Source: Candidatus Planktophila lacus (GTDB lineage: Bacteria; Pseudomonadota; Gammaproteobacteria; Steroidobacterales; Steroidobacteraceae). Taken from it: a DNA stretch of 64,000 nucleotides. Shown piece by piece: positions 19,519 through 27,577 of the stretch. The DNA lies in NCBI GenBank assembly GCA_943331345.2, contig CALQLF020000006.1, positions 1 to 64,000 on the forward strand. The letters run 5' to 3'. Position 1 is the first letter of the stretch; each line of letters starts with the position of its first letter. Made by a program: the position numbers and the translations under genes. The notes beneath the pieces were generated by a model, which searched no databases, was not told where the DNA came from, and was given only the letters and a program-made list of their open reading frames with translations.

Positions 19519-19779
19519 TCAATCACTGCGCTCGCTGCGGTCCGCTACATCATTGCATTGGCTGGCATAGGCCTCCAGCACGCGGCGCAACAAACGGTGG
19601 ACCGGCAACTTTGTCTGCGCCGCCTCCAGCCGGAAAAACTCCGCTGCCTCGCGGCTAAGTGCACACGTCACCTGCACGCTGTCTTCACGCGGGACCAGTT
19701 CGCGGGGGTGGGGCAGGGTGTCCTGCACTACCCGCAAACGCCCGCGGGGCTCAGCCGACAAGGCCGTTCTGCGCTTCAT
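19519..19779 (-). CDS. Antitoxin of a BrnTA-like module
   Basis: This 86-residue basic protein with a predicted ribbon-helix-helix part (VQVTCALSREAAEFFRLEA ... HRLLRRVLEAYAS) lies directly after, and overlaps by 29 nt, a BrnT-like toxin gene. It should neutralise the toxin and bind the shared promoter. The ATG at 19779 follows a GGGAGG ribosome site. The sequence is only loosely like known BrnA, so the partner assignment rests mainly on gene order. Confidence 0.65.
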   Translation of the reverse strand: MKRRTALSAEPRGRLRVVQDTLPHPRELVPREDSVQVTCALSREAAEFFRLEAAQTKLPVHRLLRRVLEAYASQCNDVADRSERSD

Positions 19780-20041
19780 AGAAGTGCCTCCCTTTCTTCC
19801 AGTAGCCCGCCGAAAGCAAAGTGATGCGGCCCTCCAGATAGTGGAACCGCACGGTAAGCACCAACCCGCCCACTCGTCCAAGGCAAAAGCAGCGGGGTTC
19901 CTGGTCGGTGTGGGCACCGTCCGCTACCAACACGCGGCGCGTGTCGAAGAAGGCCCATTGAGCGTCATCGAACGCAACGCCGTGCTGTCGGACGTTGGCG
20001 GCCTCGTGCCAGCCGTCCCACTCGAAAGTTCCGGTCATCAT
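19751..20041 (-). CDS. BrnT-family toxin
   Basis: This 96-residue protein has the BrnT pattern: FEWDGWHEAANVRQHGVAF near the start, GRVGGLVLTVRF in the middle and ITLLSAGYWKKGRHFYE near the end. BrnT is a RelE-fold ribonuclease that inhibits growth until bound by its antitoxin. Two ATG codons in tandem follow AAGGAGG, and the first is used. The toxin gene precedes the antitoxin gene, as in known brnTA. The 249 nt upstream must hold the promoter; tandem TCTAGCCTCGG repeats lie there at 20234-20255. Confidence 0.78.
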   Translation of the reverse strand: MMTGTFEWDGWHEAANVRQHGVAFDDAQWAFFDTRRVLVADGAHTDQEPRCFCLGRVGGLVLTVRFHYLEGRITLLSAGYWKKGRHFYEAQNGLVG

Positions 20042-20290
20042 CAGCCCTCCTTGGCGATGTTGCTGCTGCCGCAACCGGTAGTCGGTGCGTAGCCAAAGCA
20101 TTGCGCAGCATGGGCCAGGAAGGAAGCCGAGTATCAGGCGATAGCGCACGAAACAGCGCTGTAGCGCGGTAGAGCCGAACAAATTTCAACGACTACCGCG
20201 TGAAAAGGCCCAACCCGCCCGGGCGTCCCCGGGTCTAGCCTCGGTCTAGCCTCGGTTTAGCACGGGGCCTGAACGGGCGTGTTGGCAAAT

Positions 20291-20998
20291 TCACACGGGG
20301 ATGGCAGCGCCATTGACGAGTCGCGCGTCATCACTGCAGAGGAACAGGATGACCCGCGCAATTTCCTCAGGCGTCGGCCACTCAGCGTGGTTGGCATCTG
20401 GCATGGCAGCGCGGTTCGGGGCCGTGTTGATGATGCTCGGCAAAACCGAGTTGGCGCGCACGCCGGTGCCCTTCAGATTGGCGGCGGCCGAATCCACCAT
20501 GGCGACGGCCGCGGCTTTCGAAGCAACATACTCCGCAGCCGAAGCCACGTGCTGGACCGCGGCAACCGCGGCGATGTTGACGATGGCGCCACGACGCTGA
20601 GCAAGCAAGGTTGGCACTACAGTGCGTAACAAACGGTAACCGGACCGCAGGTTCAGCGCGAGCATCTTGTCTAGCGCATCCGCCGGCATCTCCCAAGGAG
20701 GGGAACCGGCTGCGTACCCACCAATAGCATTCACGACAGCGTCGAGTTGGCCATGGCGCGCAACGACGTCTGTGATGAAAGACTGCAGAACGGCTTCATC
20801 GAGCACATCGACCACATGCCCTTCAAGACGATGGCTGCTTTCGGCCGCGGCTAGTTGCAGCGCGTCGAACTCTGCTTGGCCGCGATAGGTGACCAGCACC
20901 GTCGCTCCCTCCGCCAGAAAGGCAAGACTGACGGCCTTGCCCAACCCGCCGGTACCGCCTGCTACCACGACCACTTGGCTGTTGAAACGTTGCTGCAT
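20291..20998 (-). CDS. Short-chain dehydrogenase/reductase lacking the usual serine
   Basis: This 235-residue SDR has GGTGGLG for cofactor binding (residues about 14-20) and the YVASK catalytic pair. The position that normally holds the catalytic serine reads NIAAVAAVQ, so the serine is replaced by alanine, as in some atypical SDR subfamilies. It may still reduce a carbonyl substrate through Tyr and Lys, or use a different proton relay. The ATG at 20998 gives the normal N-terminus; the longer frame upstream is not needed. Substrate unknown. Confidence 0.75.
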   Translation of the reverse strand: MQQRFNSQVVVVAGGTGGLGKAVSLAFLAEGATVLVTYRGQAEFDALQLAAAESSHRLEGHVVDVLDEAVLQSFITDVVARHGQLDAVVNAIGGYAAGSPPWEMPADALDKMLALNLRSGYRLLRTVVPTLLAQRRGAIVNIAAVAAVQHVASAAEYVASKAAAVAMVDSAAANLKGTGVRANSVLPSIINTAPNRAAMPDANHAEWPTPEEIARVILFLCSDDARLVNGAAIPV

Positions 20999-21087
20999 GA
21001 GGTGCTCCGCGAAGAAGGCTAGTGATGGGTGGGTTCGAGTGTGAAGCCGAGCAAGGGTAGCCAACACGCGCTGGCGACTAGCATTGC

Positions 21088-22113
21088 TCAGAGGCCCCAA
21101 GATTCGCCAGTGGCTACCTGTCCGCCAGGCGGAATACCAATGGCAGCACGGACCTCGTCCAGGGGTTGCGCCAATAAGCTCAACCAGTCCCATTGGGCCG
21201 AGTAAATATCGATCTTGGTTTGCGCTCCACGCGCGGCGGCCGTAGCCATCATCTCCGGGTCAAGGTGCGAGTGCACCGGCTCGAACACCCCGAGCTTGAT
21301 ACCTTGGTGCCACTGCAACAGCACCACGGCCAACCAACCGATACCCGCCGAAGCATTCGCCGCATTGAAGACGGCGGTGTAAACCTCGCCTTGCGGGGTG
21401 GTGTTGTAGCCAGAGAGCACATGGTGAACATCGTGGGAGCCGAGGAACTCGACGGGTAACGGTGACCCTGGTGTCCCCGGAACGTCAAAGTGGGCATCGT
21501 TGTAGAACGCGCGCATTTCGGCGCCTAACGACCCCGCCGGTGCATCTTGCATCAATTGGTGATAGCGCTCGATCATTGCCGGACGGGTTATGGAGGCTAG
21601 ATCGTGTCGCTCCATATGGGCGTCGATGACACCACGCTCGACAGCAATACGCTCAGACAAGAAGCGCCGGAACACGTCTGCCTTCGCAGCAGCAGCATTC
21701 TGGTTGGCAATTTGTTCCAGGTTCGCGGCCAAGTGGTCATCGCAGTCCAAAGCGTTCGCAATCCACCGAGCAGTTTGTACGGCGACTGGGTCGGGCTCCG
21801 GCGAAAACATCGCTACCAGCAAACCCGCATGCACGGCTTCTAGACGGTCTTTTTCCGTTTTGAGAGCCGCACGGATTGTCGCGAGTGCAGCTTGACCGTC
21901 GGGCCAGGGCTCATCGGCACCGAGCAGTGACGAGAAATTGAGAGAGTGACTGAAGCCGTGGCAGCCGGCACAGCCGAGCAGCCCTGCAAATTTCTTAACT
22001 AATTCCGCTCGATCGCCCTCGAAGGGCCGGCTGCCGTTGGCTGTCGCGACCAGCCGCATAACCCCAACGTATGCAAGACGTACTTCAGGCGTTCCAAATA
22101 CCAACAAGGCCAT
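21088..22113 (-). CDS. Coq4-motif protein
   Basis: This 341-residue protein carries a complete HDxxHx11E zinc motif (H227, D228, H231, E243) in LGSHDVHHVLSGYNTTPQGE. That is the hallmark of Coq4, which supports ubiquinone biosynthesis and binds zinc. The C-terminal half fits Coq4 length; the N-terminal 190 residues are helical and unassigned, with a CAGCH segment (residues 48-52) that resembles a CxxCH heme site but lacks an export signal. An in-frame GTG 6 nt upstream is an alternative start. It is divergent from a TehA-like channel gene. Whether it acts in quinone metabolism is inference. Confidence 0.65.
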   Translation of the reverse strand: MALLVFGTPEVRLAYVGVMRLVATANGSRPFEGDRAELVKKFAGLLGCAGCHGFSHSLNFSSLLGADEPWPDGQAALATIRAALKTEKDRLEAVHAGLLVAMFSPEPDPVAVQTARWIANALDCDDHLAANLEQIANQNAAAAKADVFRRFLSERIAVERGVIDAHMERHDLASITRPAMIERYHQLMQDAPAGSLGAEMRAFYNDAHFDVPGTPGSPLPVEFLGSHDVHHVLSGYNTTPQGEVYTAVFNAANASAGIGWLAVVLLQWHQGIKLGVFEPVHSHLDPEMMATAAARGAQTKIDIYSAQWDWLSLLAQPLDEVRAAIGIPPGGQVATGESWGL

Positions 22114-22284
22114 GGTCACACTCTCTACATCTGCAATAAACTACACCCGCAGACTGCCACCGAAGCAGCACTAACAGGGCTTTCACAGGGCGTTCGATTG
22201 CGCGAAACACAATCGTGCGACGATAGCGGTGCGTGCTTGTTATCGCAACCACTTACTGCGTCCTCAGAAAAAGGCTGCTAGCCC

Positions 22285-23265
22285 ATGTTCATGCGTCCCA
22301 TTAGTGTCCCGGTGTCTTTTTTTGGAATGGTGCTGGGGTTGGTCGGGCTTGGCGACTGCTGGCGCGTTGCCACGTTGGTCTGGGGGATGCCGGCGCAGAT
22401 TGCCCAAGGCGTCATGTTGCTTAGCTTCGCGCTATGGACAGTATTGATGCTGTTCTATATCGGCAAGTGGCTGCTGAACCGCGCTGAAGCATTGGCTGAA
22501 TGGCACGATCCACTGCAGAGTTGTTTTGTCGGGCTAGCGGCGGTTGCGACGCTGTTGGCTGGCATCGCCATAGCGCCACTCCATCATTCGCTGGCTTTTA
22601 TGCTGTTCGTCGTGGGTGCCACGAGCCAGCTTGCCTATGCCATTTATTTCACCGGACGCTTGTGGCGTGGTGAGCGCGCCGTGGGCACCATATCTGCGGC
22701 GCTCTATCTTCCGACGGTCGCAGGCAATTTTGTCAGCGCATTCTGTGCAGGGTATTTCGGTCATCCAGATGTCGGAGTGCTCTTTCTGGGCGCCGGGTTC
22801 GCCAGCTGGCTTTCGTTGGAGTCTGTCATCACCCACCGTCTTGCCCATCACGCCACGCTACCTGCACCGATGAGGCCCACTTTGGGCATCATGCTCGCCC
22901 CTCCTGCGGTAGGCTGCGTAGGGTACTTGTTTGTCACGGGTGGCCTTGGTGGCGGTCCCGCGGACCTGTTCGCGCAACTATTGCTGGGTTATGCGTTGCT
23001 GCAATTTGCTTTCCTGGCAGGTCTGTTGCGCTGGATTACTCGGCAGCCCTTCATGGCCTCTTATTGGGCGTTCAGCTTCGGCGTCACTGCGCTGGCTTTC
23101 GACAGCATCGTGTTCGTGCTGCGCGGACAGAAAGGTTTCATGGAATGGTTGTCGGTAGGGCTGTTCGGCTTAGCGAACCTTTTGATTGCGACGCTGGTGG
23201 CTCTAACCCTCTGGCGGTTGCTGACCGGTAAACTTCTGCCGCCGCCAATCCTTCAGCCGAACTAG
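22285..23265 (+). CDS. TehA/SLAC1-family (TDT) membrane channel
   Basis: This 326-residue integral membrane protein has ten predicted helices. It resembles TDT-family proteins: tellurite-resistance TehA, the malic acid transporter Mae1 and the anion channel SLAC1. The FxSxE-like WLSLESVITHRL and the SYWAFSFGVTALA segment, typical of TehA, are seen. It should move small anions or dicarboxylates across the inner membrane. The gene is divergent from the Coq4-motif gene across 171 nt; no tehB is adjacent. Confidence 0.8.
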   Translation: MFMRPISVPVSFFGMVLGLVGLGDCWRVATLVWGMPAQIAQGVMLLSFALWTVLMLFYIGKWLLNRAEALAEWHDPLQSCFVGLAAVATLLAGIAIAPLHHSLAFMLFVVGATSQLAYAIYFTGRLWRGERAVGTISAALYLPTVAGNFVSAFCAGYFGHPDVGVLFLGAGFASWLSLESVITHRLAHHATLPAPMRPTLGIMLAPPAVGCVGYLFVTGGLGGGPADLFAQLLLGYALLQFAFLAGLLRWITRQPFMASYWAFSFGVTALAFDSIVFVLRGQKGFMEWLSVGLFGLANLLIATLVALTLWRLLTGKLLPPPILQPN

Positions 23266-23292
23266 TACGGCTGCGTACTCTTCCGTCCGTTG

Positions 23293-23312
23293 TGCCACGG
23301 CATACCGTGGCA
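23293..23312 (+). terminator. Hairpin after the TehA-like gene
   Basis: TGCCACGG, loop CATA, CCGTGGCA forms a perfect 8-bp stem 28 nt after the stop codon. No T-run follows, so intrinsic termination is uncertain. The rest of the 150-nt gap up to 23415 shows nothing else recognised. Confidence 0.4.
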
Positions 23313-23415
23313 AGATAATGGTCGGTCGTAGCGGCCACTAATGCAGGGTTCCTGCAGACACCCGCCGCAGGGCGCACCGCAGTATTTTTATTTCCTTTTC
23401 AGTAGGTACTCCACC

Positions 23416-24441
23416 ATGCATCGTCGCGTCGTTCTTGCCCAGCGCCCCGTCGGCGTTCCCACGCTTGATTCGTTCCGCCTTGAGGATGGTCCCGTGCCCA
23501 CGGCGGGCGACGGCGAAGTGCTCTTGCAGACGCTTTACCTCTCGCTGGACCCCTACATGCGTGGTCGCATGAGCGATGGGCCGTCCTACGCCGAACCGGT
23601 AGCAGTCGGCGGCGTGATGGTCGGCGGCACCGTTAGCCGCGTACTGGAATCGAAGGCTGCTGGCTTTCAGGTGGGCGACGTGGTGCTCGGAAACACGGGT
23701 TGGCAAACCCATGCGGTGATGAAGCCGGGGGCCACGCCCATGAACTCGTTAGTGAAACTGGACCCGAAGCTGGCCCCGGCTTCCTGGTCGCTGGGCGTGC
23801 TCGGCATGCCCGGCTTGACGGCCTATGTTGGCTTGCTCGATCTGGGCCAGCCCAAAGCCGGCGAAACCGTGGTCGTGGCTTCTGCCACGGGCCCAGTGGG
23901 TGCCACCGTGGGGCAGATTGCCAAGCTGAAAGGCTGCCGTGTGGTCGGCATTGCCGGTGGCGCTGCGAAGTGCGACTTCGCCGTGAAGGAGCTCGGCTTC
24001 GATGCCTGCATCGACCACCATCGCGAGGACCTCGCCGCCGCTCTGGGCGAAGCCTGCCCGAAGGGCATCGACGTCTACTTCGAGAACGTGGGCGGCAAGG
24101 TGCTGCAAGCGGTGGTGCCGTTGTTCAATACCGGCGCCCGCATGCCCGTCTGTGGCGTCATCGCTTGGTACAACCTCACCCGTTTGCCGGAAGGCCCGGA
24201 CCTCACCCCTGTTCTAATGCGCAACATCCTGACCAAGCGCTTGAAAGTACAAGGCTTTATCGTTTCCGACCACTACGACCGGCTGGGCGCATTCCACCGC
24301 GACATGGCCGGTTGGGTGCATGCGGGCCAAGTGAAGTACCGCGAAGACCTGACCTTGGGATTGGAGAACGCCCCGGCGGCATTCCTCGGCCTGTTGAAGG
24401 GCAGCAACTTCGGCAAGGTAGTCGTGCAGGTGGCGGAGTAG
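23416..24441 (+). CDS. NADPH-dependent reductase, CurA-like
   Basis: This 341-residue protein belongs to the zinc-independent medium-chain reductases that include CurA (curcumin reductase) and leukotriene B4 dehydrogenases. LSLDPYMRGRMSD and GMPGLTAYVGLLDLG are the family signatures, and the nucleotide site is ASATGPVGATVGQIAK near residue 155. It should reduce alpha,beta-unsaturated carbonyls with NADPH. The ATG at 23416 is preceded by a weak AGTAGG. It appears to be a single-gene unit before the vapBC module. Confidence 0.88.
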   Translation: MHRRVVLAQRPVGVPTLDSFRLEDGPVPTAGDGEVLLQTLYLSLDPYMRGRMSDGPSYAEPVAVGGVMVGGTVSRVLESKAAGFQVGDVVLGNTGWQTHAVMKPGATPMNSLVKLDPKLAPASWSLGVLGMPGLTAYVGLLDLGQPKAGETVVVASATGPVGATVGQIAKLKGCRVVGIAGGAAKCDFAVKELGFDACIDHHREDLAAALGEACPKGIDVYFENVGGKVLQAVVPLFNTGARMPVCGVIAWYNLTRLPEGPDLTPVLMRNILTKRLKVQGFIVSDHYDRLGAFHRDMAGWVHAGQVKYREDLTLGLENAPAAFLGLLKGSNFGKVVVQVAE

Positions 24442-24492
24442 GCTTATTTCAGCTGTTTCATAGTGGTGGCGCAGGAATTCTTCGACTGCGTT

Positions 24493-24526
24493 AAAGTAAT
24501 ACTCTGCCTAAAAGGAGTATTACTTT
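24493..24526. promoter_or_regulatory. Perfect palindromic operator over the vapB start
   Basis: AAAGTAATACTC (24493-24504) and GAGTATTACTTT (24515-24526) are perfectly inverted 12-bp arms with a 10-bp spacer. The right arm covers the ribosome site and the first two bases of the TTG start codon. This is the expected form of a VapB/VapBC autoregulatory operator. Confidence 0.75.
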
Positions 24527-24785
24527 GGCTCACAAGCTCACTACCAAGGGGCAGGTCACCGTGCCGTTGAAAGTACGTCACCATTTGGGCATTGCGCCTG
24601 GCGACGCCGTGGACTTTCGCATTGCCGCGGACGGCTCCGTCCAAGTGGTACCAGCGTCGGCCACGTCCGTCGCGGCGCCACCCGACCGCTTCGGCGCACT
24701 GCAAGGACGCGCCACGGTCAAATTGTCTACGGAAGAAATCATGGCCTTGACCCGTGGCCCCGGCGCAGTTCCGGGAGACGGCTAA
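24525..24785 (+). CDS. vapB: AbrB-type antitoxin VapB
   Basis: This 86-residue protein has an N-terminal swapped-hairpin AbrB domain (KLTTKGQVTVPLKVRHHLGI ... DAVDFRIAADGSVQVVP), the DNA-binding part of many VapB antitoxins. The C-terminal half, with RFGALQGRATVKLSTEEIM, should bind and block the VapC nuclease. The start is a TTG, chosen because an AAAGGAG site precedes it and because it begins exactly at the AbrB domain. Its TAA overlaps the vapC ATG. The 12-bp palindrome over the start suggests self-repression. Confidence 0.85.
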   Translation: MAHKLTTKGQVTVPLKVRHHLGIAPGDAVDFRIAADGSVQVVPASATSVAAPPDRFGALQGRATVKLSTEEIMALTRGPGAVPGDG

Positions 24786-25192
24786 TGACGCTGGTTGACA
24801 CGAACGTGCTGCTGGACGTCCTGCAAGGTGACGTCGTCTGGGCTGACTGGTCCCGAGCTGCGTTGAACCTCGCTGCGGCTCAGGACACCTTGTTCATCAA
24901 CCCGCTGGTCTACGCGGAACTGTCGCTCGCCTTTGTCCGCATCGAAGAATTGGAAGCCGTGGTTCACGAGGCGGGCCTCGAGTACCGCGAGTTGCCGAAG
25001 GAAGCTCTCTTCCTCGGTGCGAAAGCCTTTCAGGCGTATCGTCGTGGGCAGTCTTCGAGAACCCGCGTACTGCCGGATTTCCTGATTGGTGCGCATGCTG
25101 CGGTTACCGGCGCCGCCCTGCTGACACGCGACCGCCGCACCTACCGAACATGGTTCCCAACGGTGCGACTGATAGCCCCCGAGATGGGCTGA
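24785..25192 (+). CDS. vapC: PIN-domain ribonuclease toxin VapC
   Basis: This 135-residue protein has the PIN-fold acidic residues D5 (VDTNVLLD), E45 (YAELS), D98 (PDFLIGAHA) and D116 (LLTRDRRTY), all intact. VapC toxins cut RNA, often initiator tRNA or rRNA, when released from VapB. The ATG overlaps the vapB stop (TAATG), so translation is coupled. The glycerol transporter operon begins 31 nt later on the same strand, so read-through from the TA promoter into it is possible. Confidence 0.88.
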   Translation: MTLVDTNVLLDVLQGDVVWADWSRAALNLAAAQDTLFINPLVYAELSLAFVRIEELEAVVHEAGLEYRELPKEALFLGAKAFQAYRRGQSSRTRVLPDFLIGAHAAVTGAALLTRDRRTYRTWFPTVRLIAPEMG

Positions 25193-25223
25193 CGCCGCCC
25201 TTGCACCCCCGTATCATCGGCAG

Positions 25224-26408
25224 ATGTCCGCCACGCCTCACCCCGCCGCGCTCGCTTTGAAACTGGAAGGGGTGGAGCAGCGGGTGGGGGCCGCTATCCA
25301 CCTGTACCCCTTGAACCTGGAACTGGTGCCGGGACAGTTGAACGTGCTGCTCGGTGCCACGCTCGCCGGCAAGACGTCGCTGCTGCGCCTAATGGCCGGG
25401 CTGGATGCGCCCACCGCTGGGCGAATTCATGAGGGTAGCCGTGGCGCTTGGCGCGACGTGACTGGCCTGCCCGTGCGGCAGCGCGACCTGGCCATGGTCT
25501 ATCAGCAGTTCATCAACTACCCGTCTTTGAGTGTTCGCGAAAACATTGCTTCGCCGCTGCGGCTGCGGGGCGTCGCGAAGGGCGAACTGGAACAGCGGGT
25601 AGCGACCATTGCGGAACAGTTGCGGCTGACGCCGTTTCTCGACCGACGTCCGGCGGAACTTTCCGGCGGGCAGCAACAGCGAACCGCCTTGGCGCGCGCC
25701 TTGGCCAAAGACGCCGGGCTGCTGCTGCTGGACGAACCGCTGGTGAACCTCGACTACAAGCTGCGCGAAGAACTGCGCGCCGAGTTGCTGCAGTTGCTGC
25801 GCGTGCGCAATACCACGGTGGTGTACGCCACCACGGAACCCCAGGAAGCGCTGCAACTGGGGGGCAATGTGGTGGTGATGGAAGCAGGGCGCGTGGTGCA
25901 AAGTGGGCCCACGCTGCAAGTATTCAGCCGCCCGGCTTCGCTGGCGGCCGCGCGAGCCTTCAGCGACCCGCCGTTGAATGTGCTGCCCGCGCGCTTTGAT
26001 GGCACGCGCGGAATAGCGACTTTGGCCAACGGTGCGGCCAACGGTTTGGCTAGCGGTCTGTCCGGCGGCCTAGAAGTAGCCTTGTCACCCGCGGCGGTCG
26101 CTGCGGTGCGCGCTACTGGAGTGAACGAGTTCCTGCTGGCCTTGCGTCCACACCAGTTGCATTCCGAGCCTGGCGGTTGCCGCAGCCTCACTTTGCAAGG
26201 CACCGTGGAGTTGGCCGAGATTAGCGGTTCAGACACCTATCTCCATGTGCATACCGCCGGCGGCGATGTGGTGGCGCAATGGCGTGGTATTCACCCCTTA
26301 TCACTCGGCTCGCGAGCCCATCTCTTTTTGGACCCGCGTGAGTTCTTTGGCTTCACCTGCGAAGGGGCAGCGCTGTTTGCCCCCACCGCGGCCGCGGGGG
26401 AAACCTGA
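25224..26408 (+). CDS. glpS: Glycerol ABC transporter ATPase GlpS-type
   Basis: This 394-residue ABC ATPase of the MalK/UgpC class is the first gene of a six-gene set in the order of the rhizobial glycerol importer glpSTPQUV. Walker A is GATLAGKT (residues 44-51), the Q-loop YQQFINYPS, the signature LSGGQ and Walker B LLLLDEPLVNLD are present. The H-loop histidine seems replaced: VVYATTEPQEAL stands where most family members have a THD/H segment. The C-terminal extension forms an OB-type regulatory domain. It should power glycerol uptake together with GlpT. Confidence 0.85.
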   Translation: MSATPHPAALALKLEGVEQRVGAAIHLYPLNLELVPGQLNVLLGATLAGKTSLLRLMAGLDAPTAGRIHEGSRGAWRDVTGLPVRQRDLAMVYQQFINYPSLSVRENIASPLRLRGVAKGELEQRVATIAEQLRLTPFLDRRPAELSGGQQQRTALARALAKDAGLLLLDEPLVNLDYKLREELRAELLQLLRVRNTTVVYATTEPQEALQLGGNVVVMEAGRVVQSGPTLQVFSRPASLAAARAFSDPPLNVLPARFDGTRGIATLANGAANGLASGLSGGLEVALSPAAVAAVRATGVNEFLLALRPHQLHSEPGGCRSLTLQGTVELAEISGSDTYLHVHTAGGDVVAQWRGIHPLSLGSRAHLFLDPREFFGFTCEGAALFAPTAAAGET

Positions 26409-27577
26409 TGGCGCGCATTGAACTGGTGAACGTAGGCCATGCTTACGGCGGTGCTGCTAACGCCGGCACCGAAACGCGCTGGGCCTTGCGGCCCATGACC
26501 ATGACTTGGCGCGATGGCGGTGCTTACGCCTTGCTCGGCCCTTCGGGCTGCGGCAAGACCACGCTGCTCAATCTCATTTCGGGTTTGCTCACGCCCACGC
26601 AAGGCCGCATTCTCTTCGACGGCAAGGACATTACGCAGCTGGGTCCGCGCGAACGCAACATCGCGCAGGTGTTTCAGTTCCCAGTGCTGTACGACACCAT
26701 GACGGTATTCGACAACCTGGCCTTCCCGCTGCGCAACCGCGGCTGGAAGGAAGCCGCAGTCCGTACGCGCGTGGGTGAAGTGGCAGAACTGCTGGACCTG
26801 GCCGCGGATTTGAAGCGGCGAGCGCGTGGCTTGCCGCCCGACGCGCAACAGAAGATTTCGTTGGGCCGTGGGTTGGTGCGAACCGATGTGGCGGCCGTGT
26901 TGCTCGATGAACCGCTGACGGTCATCGACCCGCACTTGAAGTGGCTGCTGCGGCGCAAGTTGAAGCAGATTCACCAGCAATTGAAGGTGTCGCTCATCTA
27001 CGTGACCCACGACCAAGTGGAGGCACTCACCTTCGCCGAAGAAGTGGTGGTGATGAACCATGGAGAAGTGTTGCAAGTGGGTACGCCGCAAGCGCTCTAT
27101 GAAGCGCCGGAGCACACGTTCGTCGGACACTTTATCGGTTCGCCTGGCATGAATTTCCTGCCTTGCAAGCTTGGCGCTAACGAAGCCCGAATGGGTGACG
27201 TCACACTGCCTATGGACGCCGAATGGCTTGCGCGTGCCGCTGCGGCAGGCACCGAACATCAGTTGGGGTTCCGCCCTGATGCTGCCGAAGTGTTGGCGGC
27301 TCCGGTCGCCAGCACCGCGGGTGCGGCATGGCAACCCGCGCGGGTACAGTCCTTCCAGCCCATGGGCACCCATAGCCTATTGCAGCTAGGTTTTGGCGGC
27401 GGCAGTGTCTGGGTGCGTGCCGCGGCAGCGTTCCAACCGGCGGGCGACTACGTGTGGCTGCGACCGTTGCCGGGAAAGCTCGCGCTGTTCGCGGACCAAC
27501 GGCTGGTCCCGCGAAGTGCCACTGAAGCGTCGATTGCTCCGCATGCGTCCACGCCTGAAGCAGGAGCCGCTCCATGA
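26408..27577 (+). CDS. glpT: Glycerol ABC transporter ATPase GlpT-type
   Basis: This 389-residue ABC ATPase overlaps glpS by TGATG. Walker A GPSGCGKTT, Walker B VLLDEPLTVIDP and the switch histidine YVTHDQVEAL are intact, but the ABC signature LSGGQ reads LPPDAQQK. With GlpS lacking the switch histidine, the two ATPases appear complementary, which suggests an asymmetric heterodimer with one full ATP site. The C-terminal 130 residues form the MalK-like regulatory domain. The role is energising glycerol import, by similarity of gene set. Confidence 0.85.
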   Translation: MARIELVNVGHAYGGAANAGTETRWALRPMTMTWRDGGAYALLGPSGCGKTTLLNLISGLLTPTQGRILFDGKDITQLGPRERNIAQVFQFPVLYDTMTVFDNLAFPLRNRGWKEAAVRTRVGEVAELLDLAADLKRRARGLPPDAQQKISLGRGLVRTDVAAVLLDEPLTVIDPHLKWLLRRKLKQIHQQLKVSLIYVTHDQVEALTFAEEVVVMNHGEVLQVGTPQALYEAPEHTFVGHFIGSPGMNFLPCKLGANEARMGDVTLPMDAEWLARAAAAGTEHQLGFRPDAAEVLAAPVASTAGAAWQPARVQSFQPMGTHSLLQLGFGGGSVWVRAAAAFQPAGDYVWLRPLPGKLALFADQRLVPRSATEASIAPHASTPEAGAAP

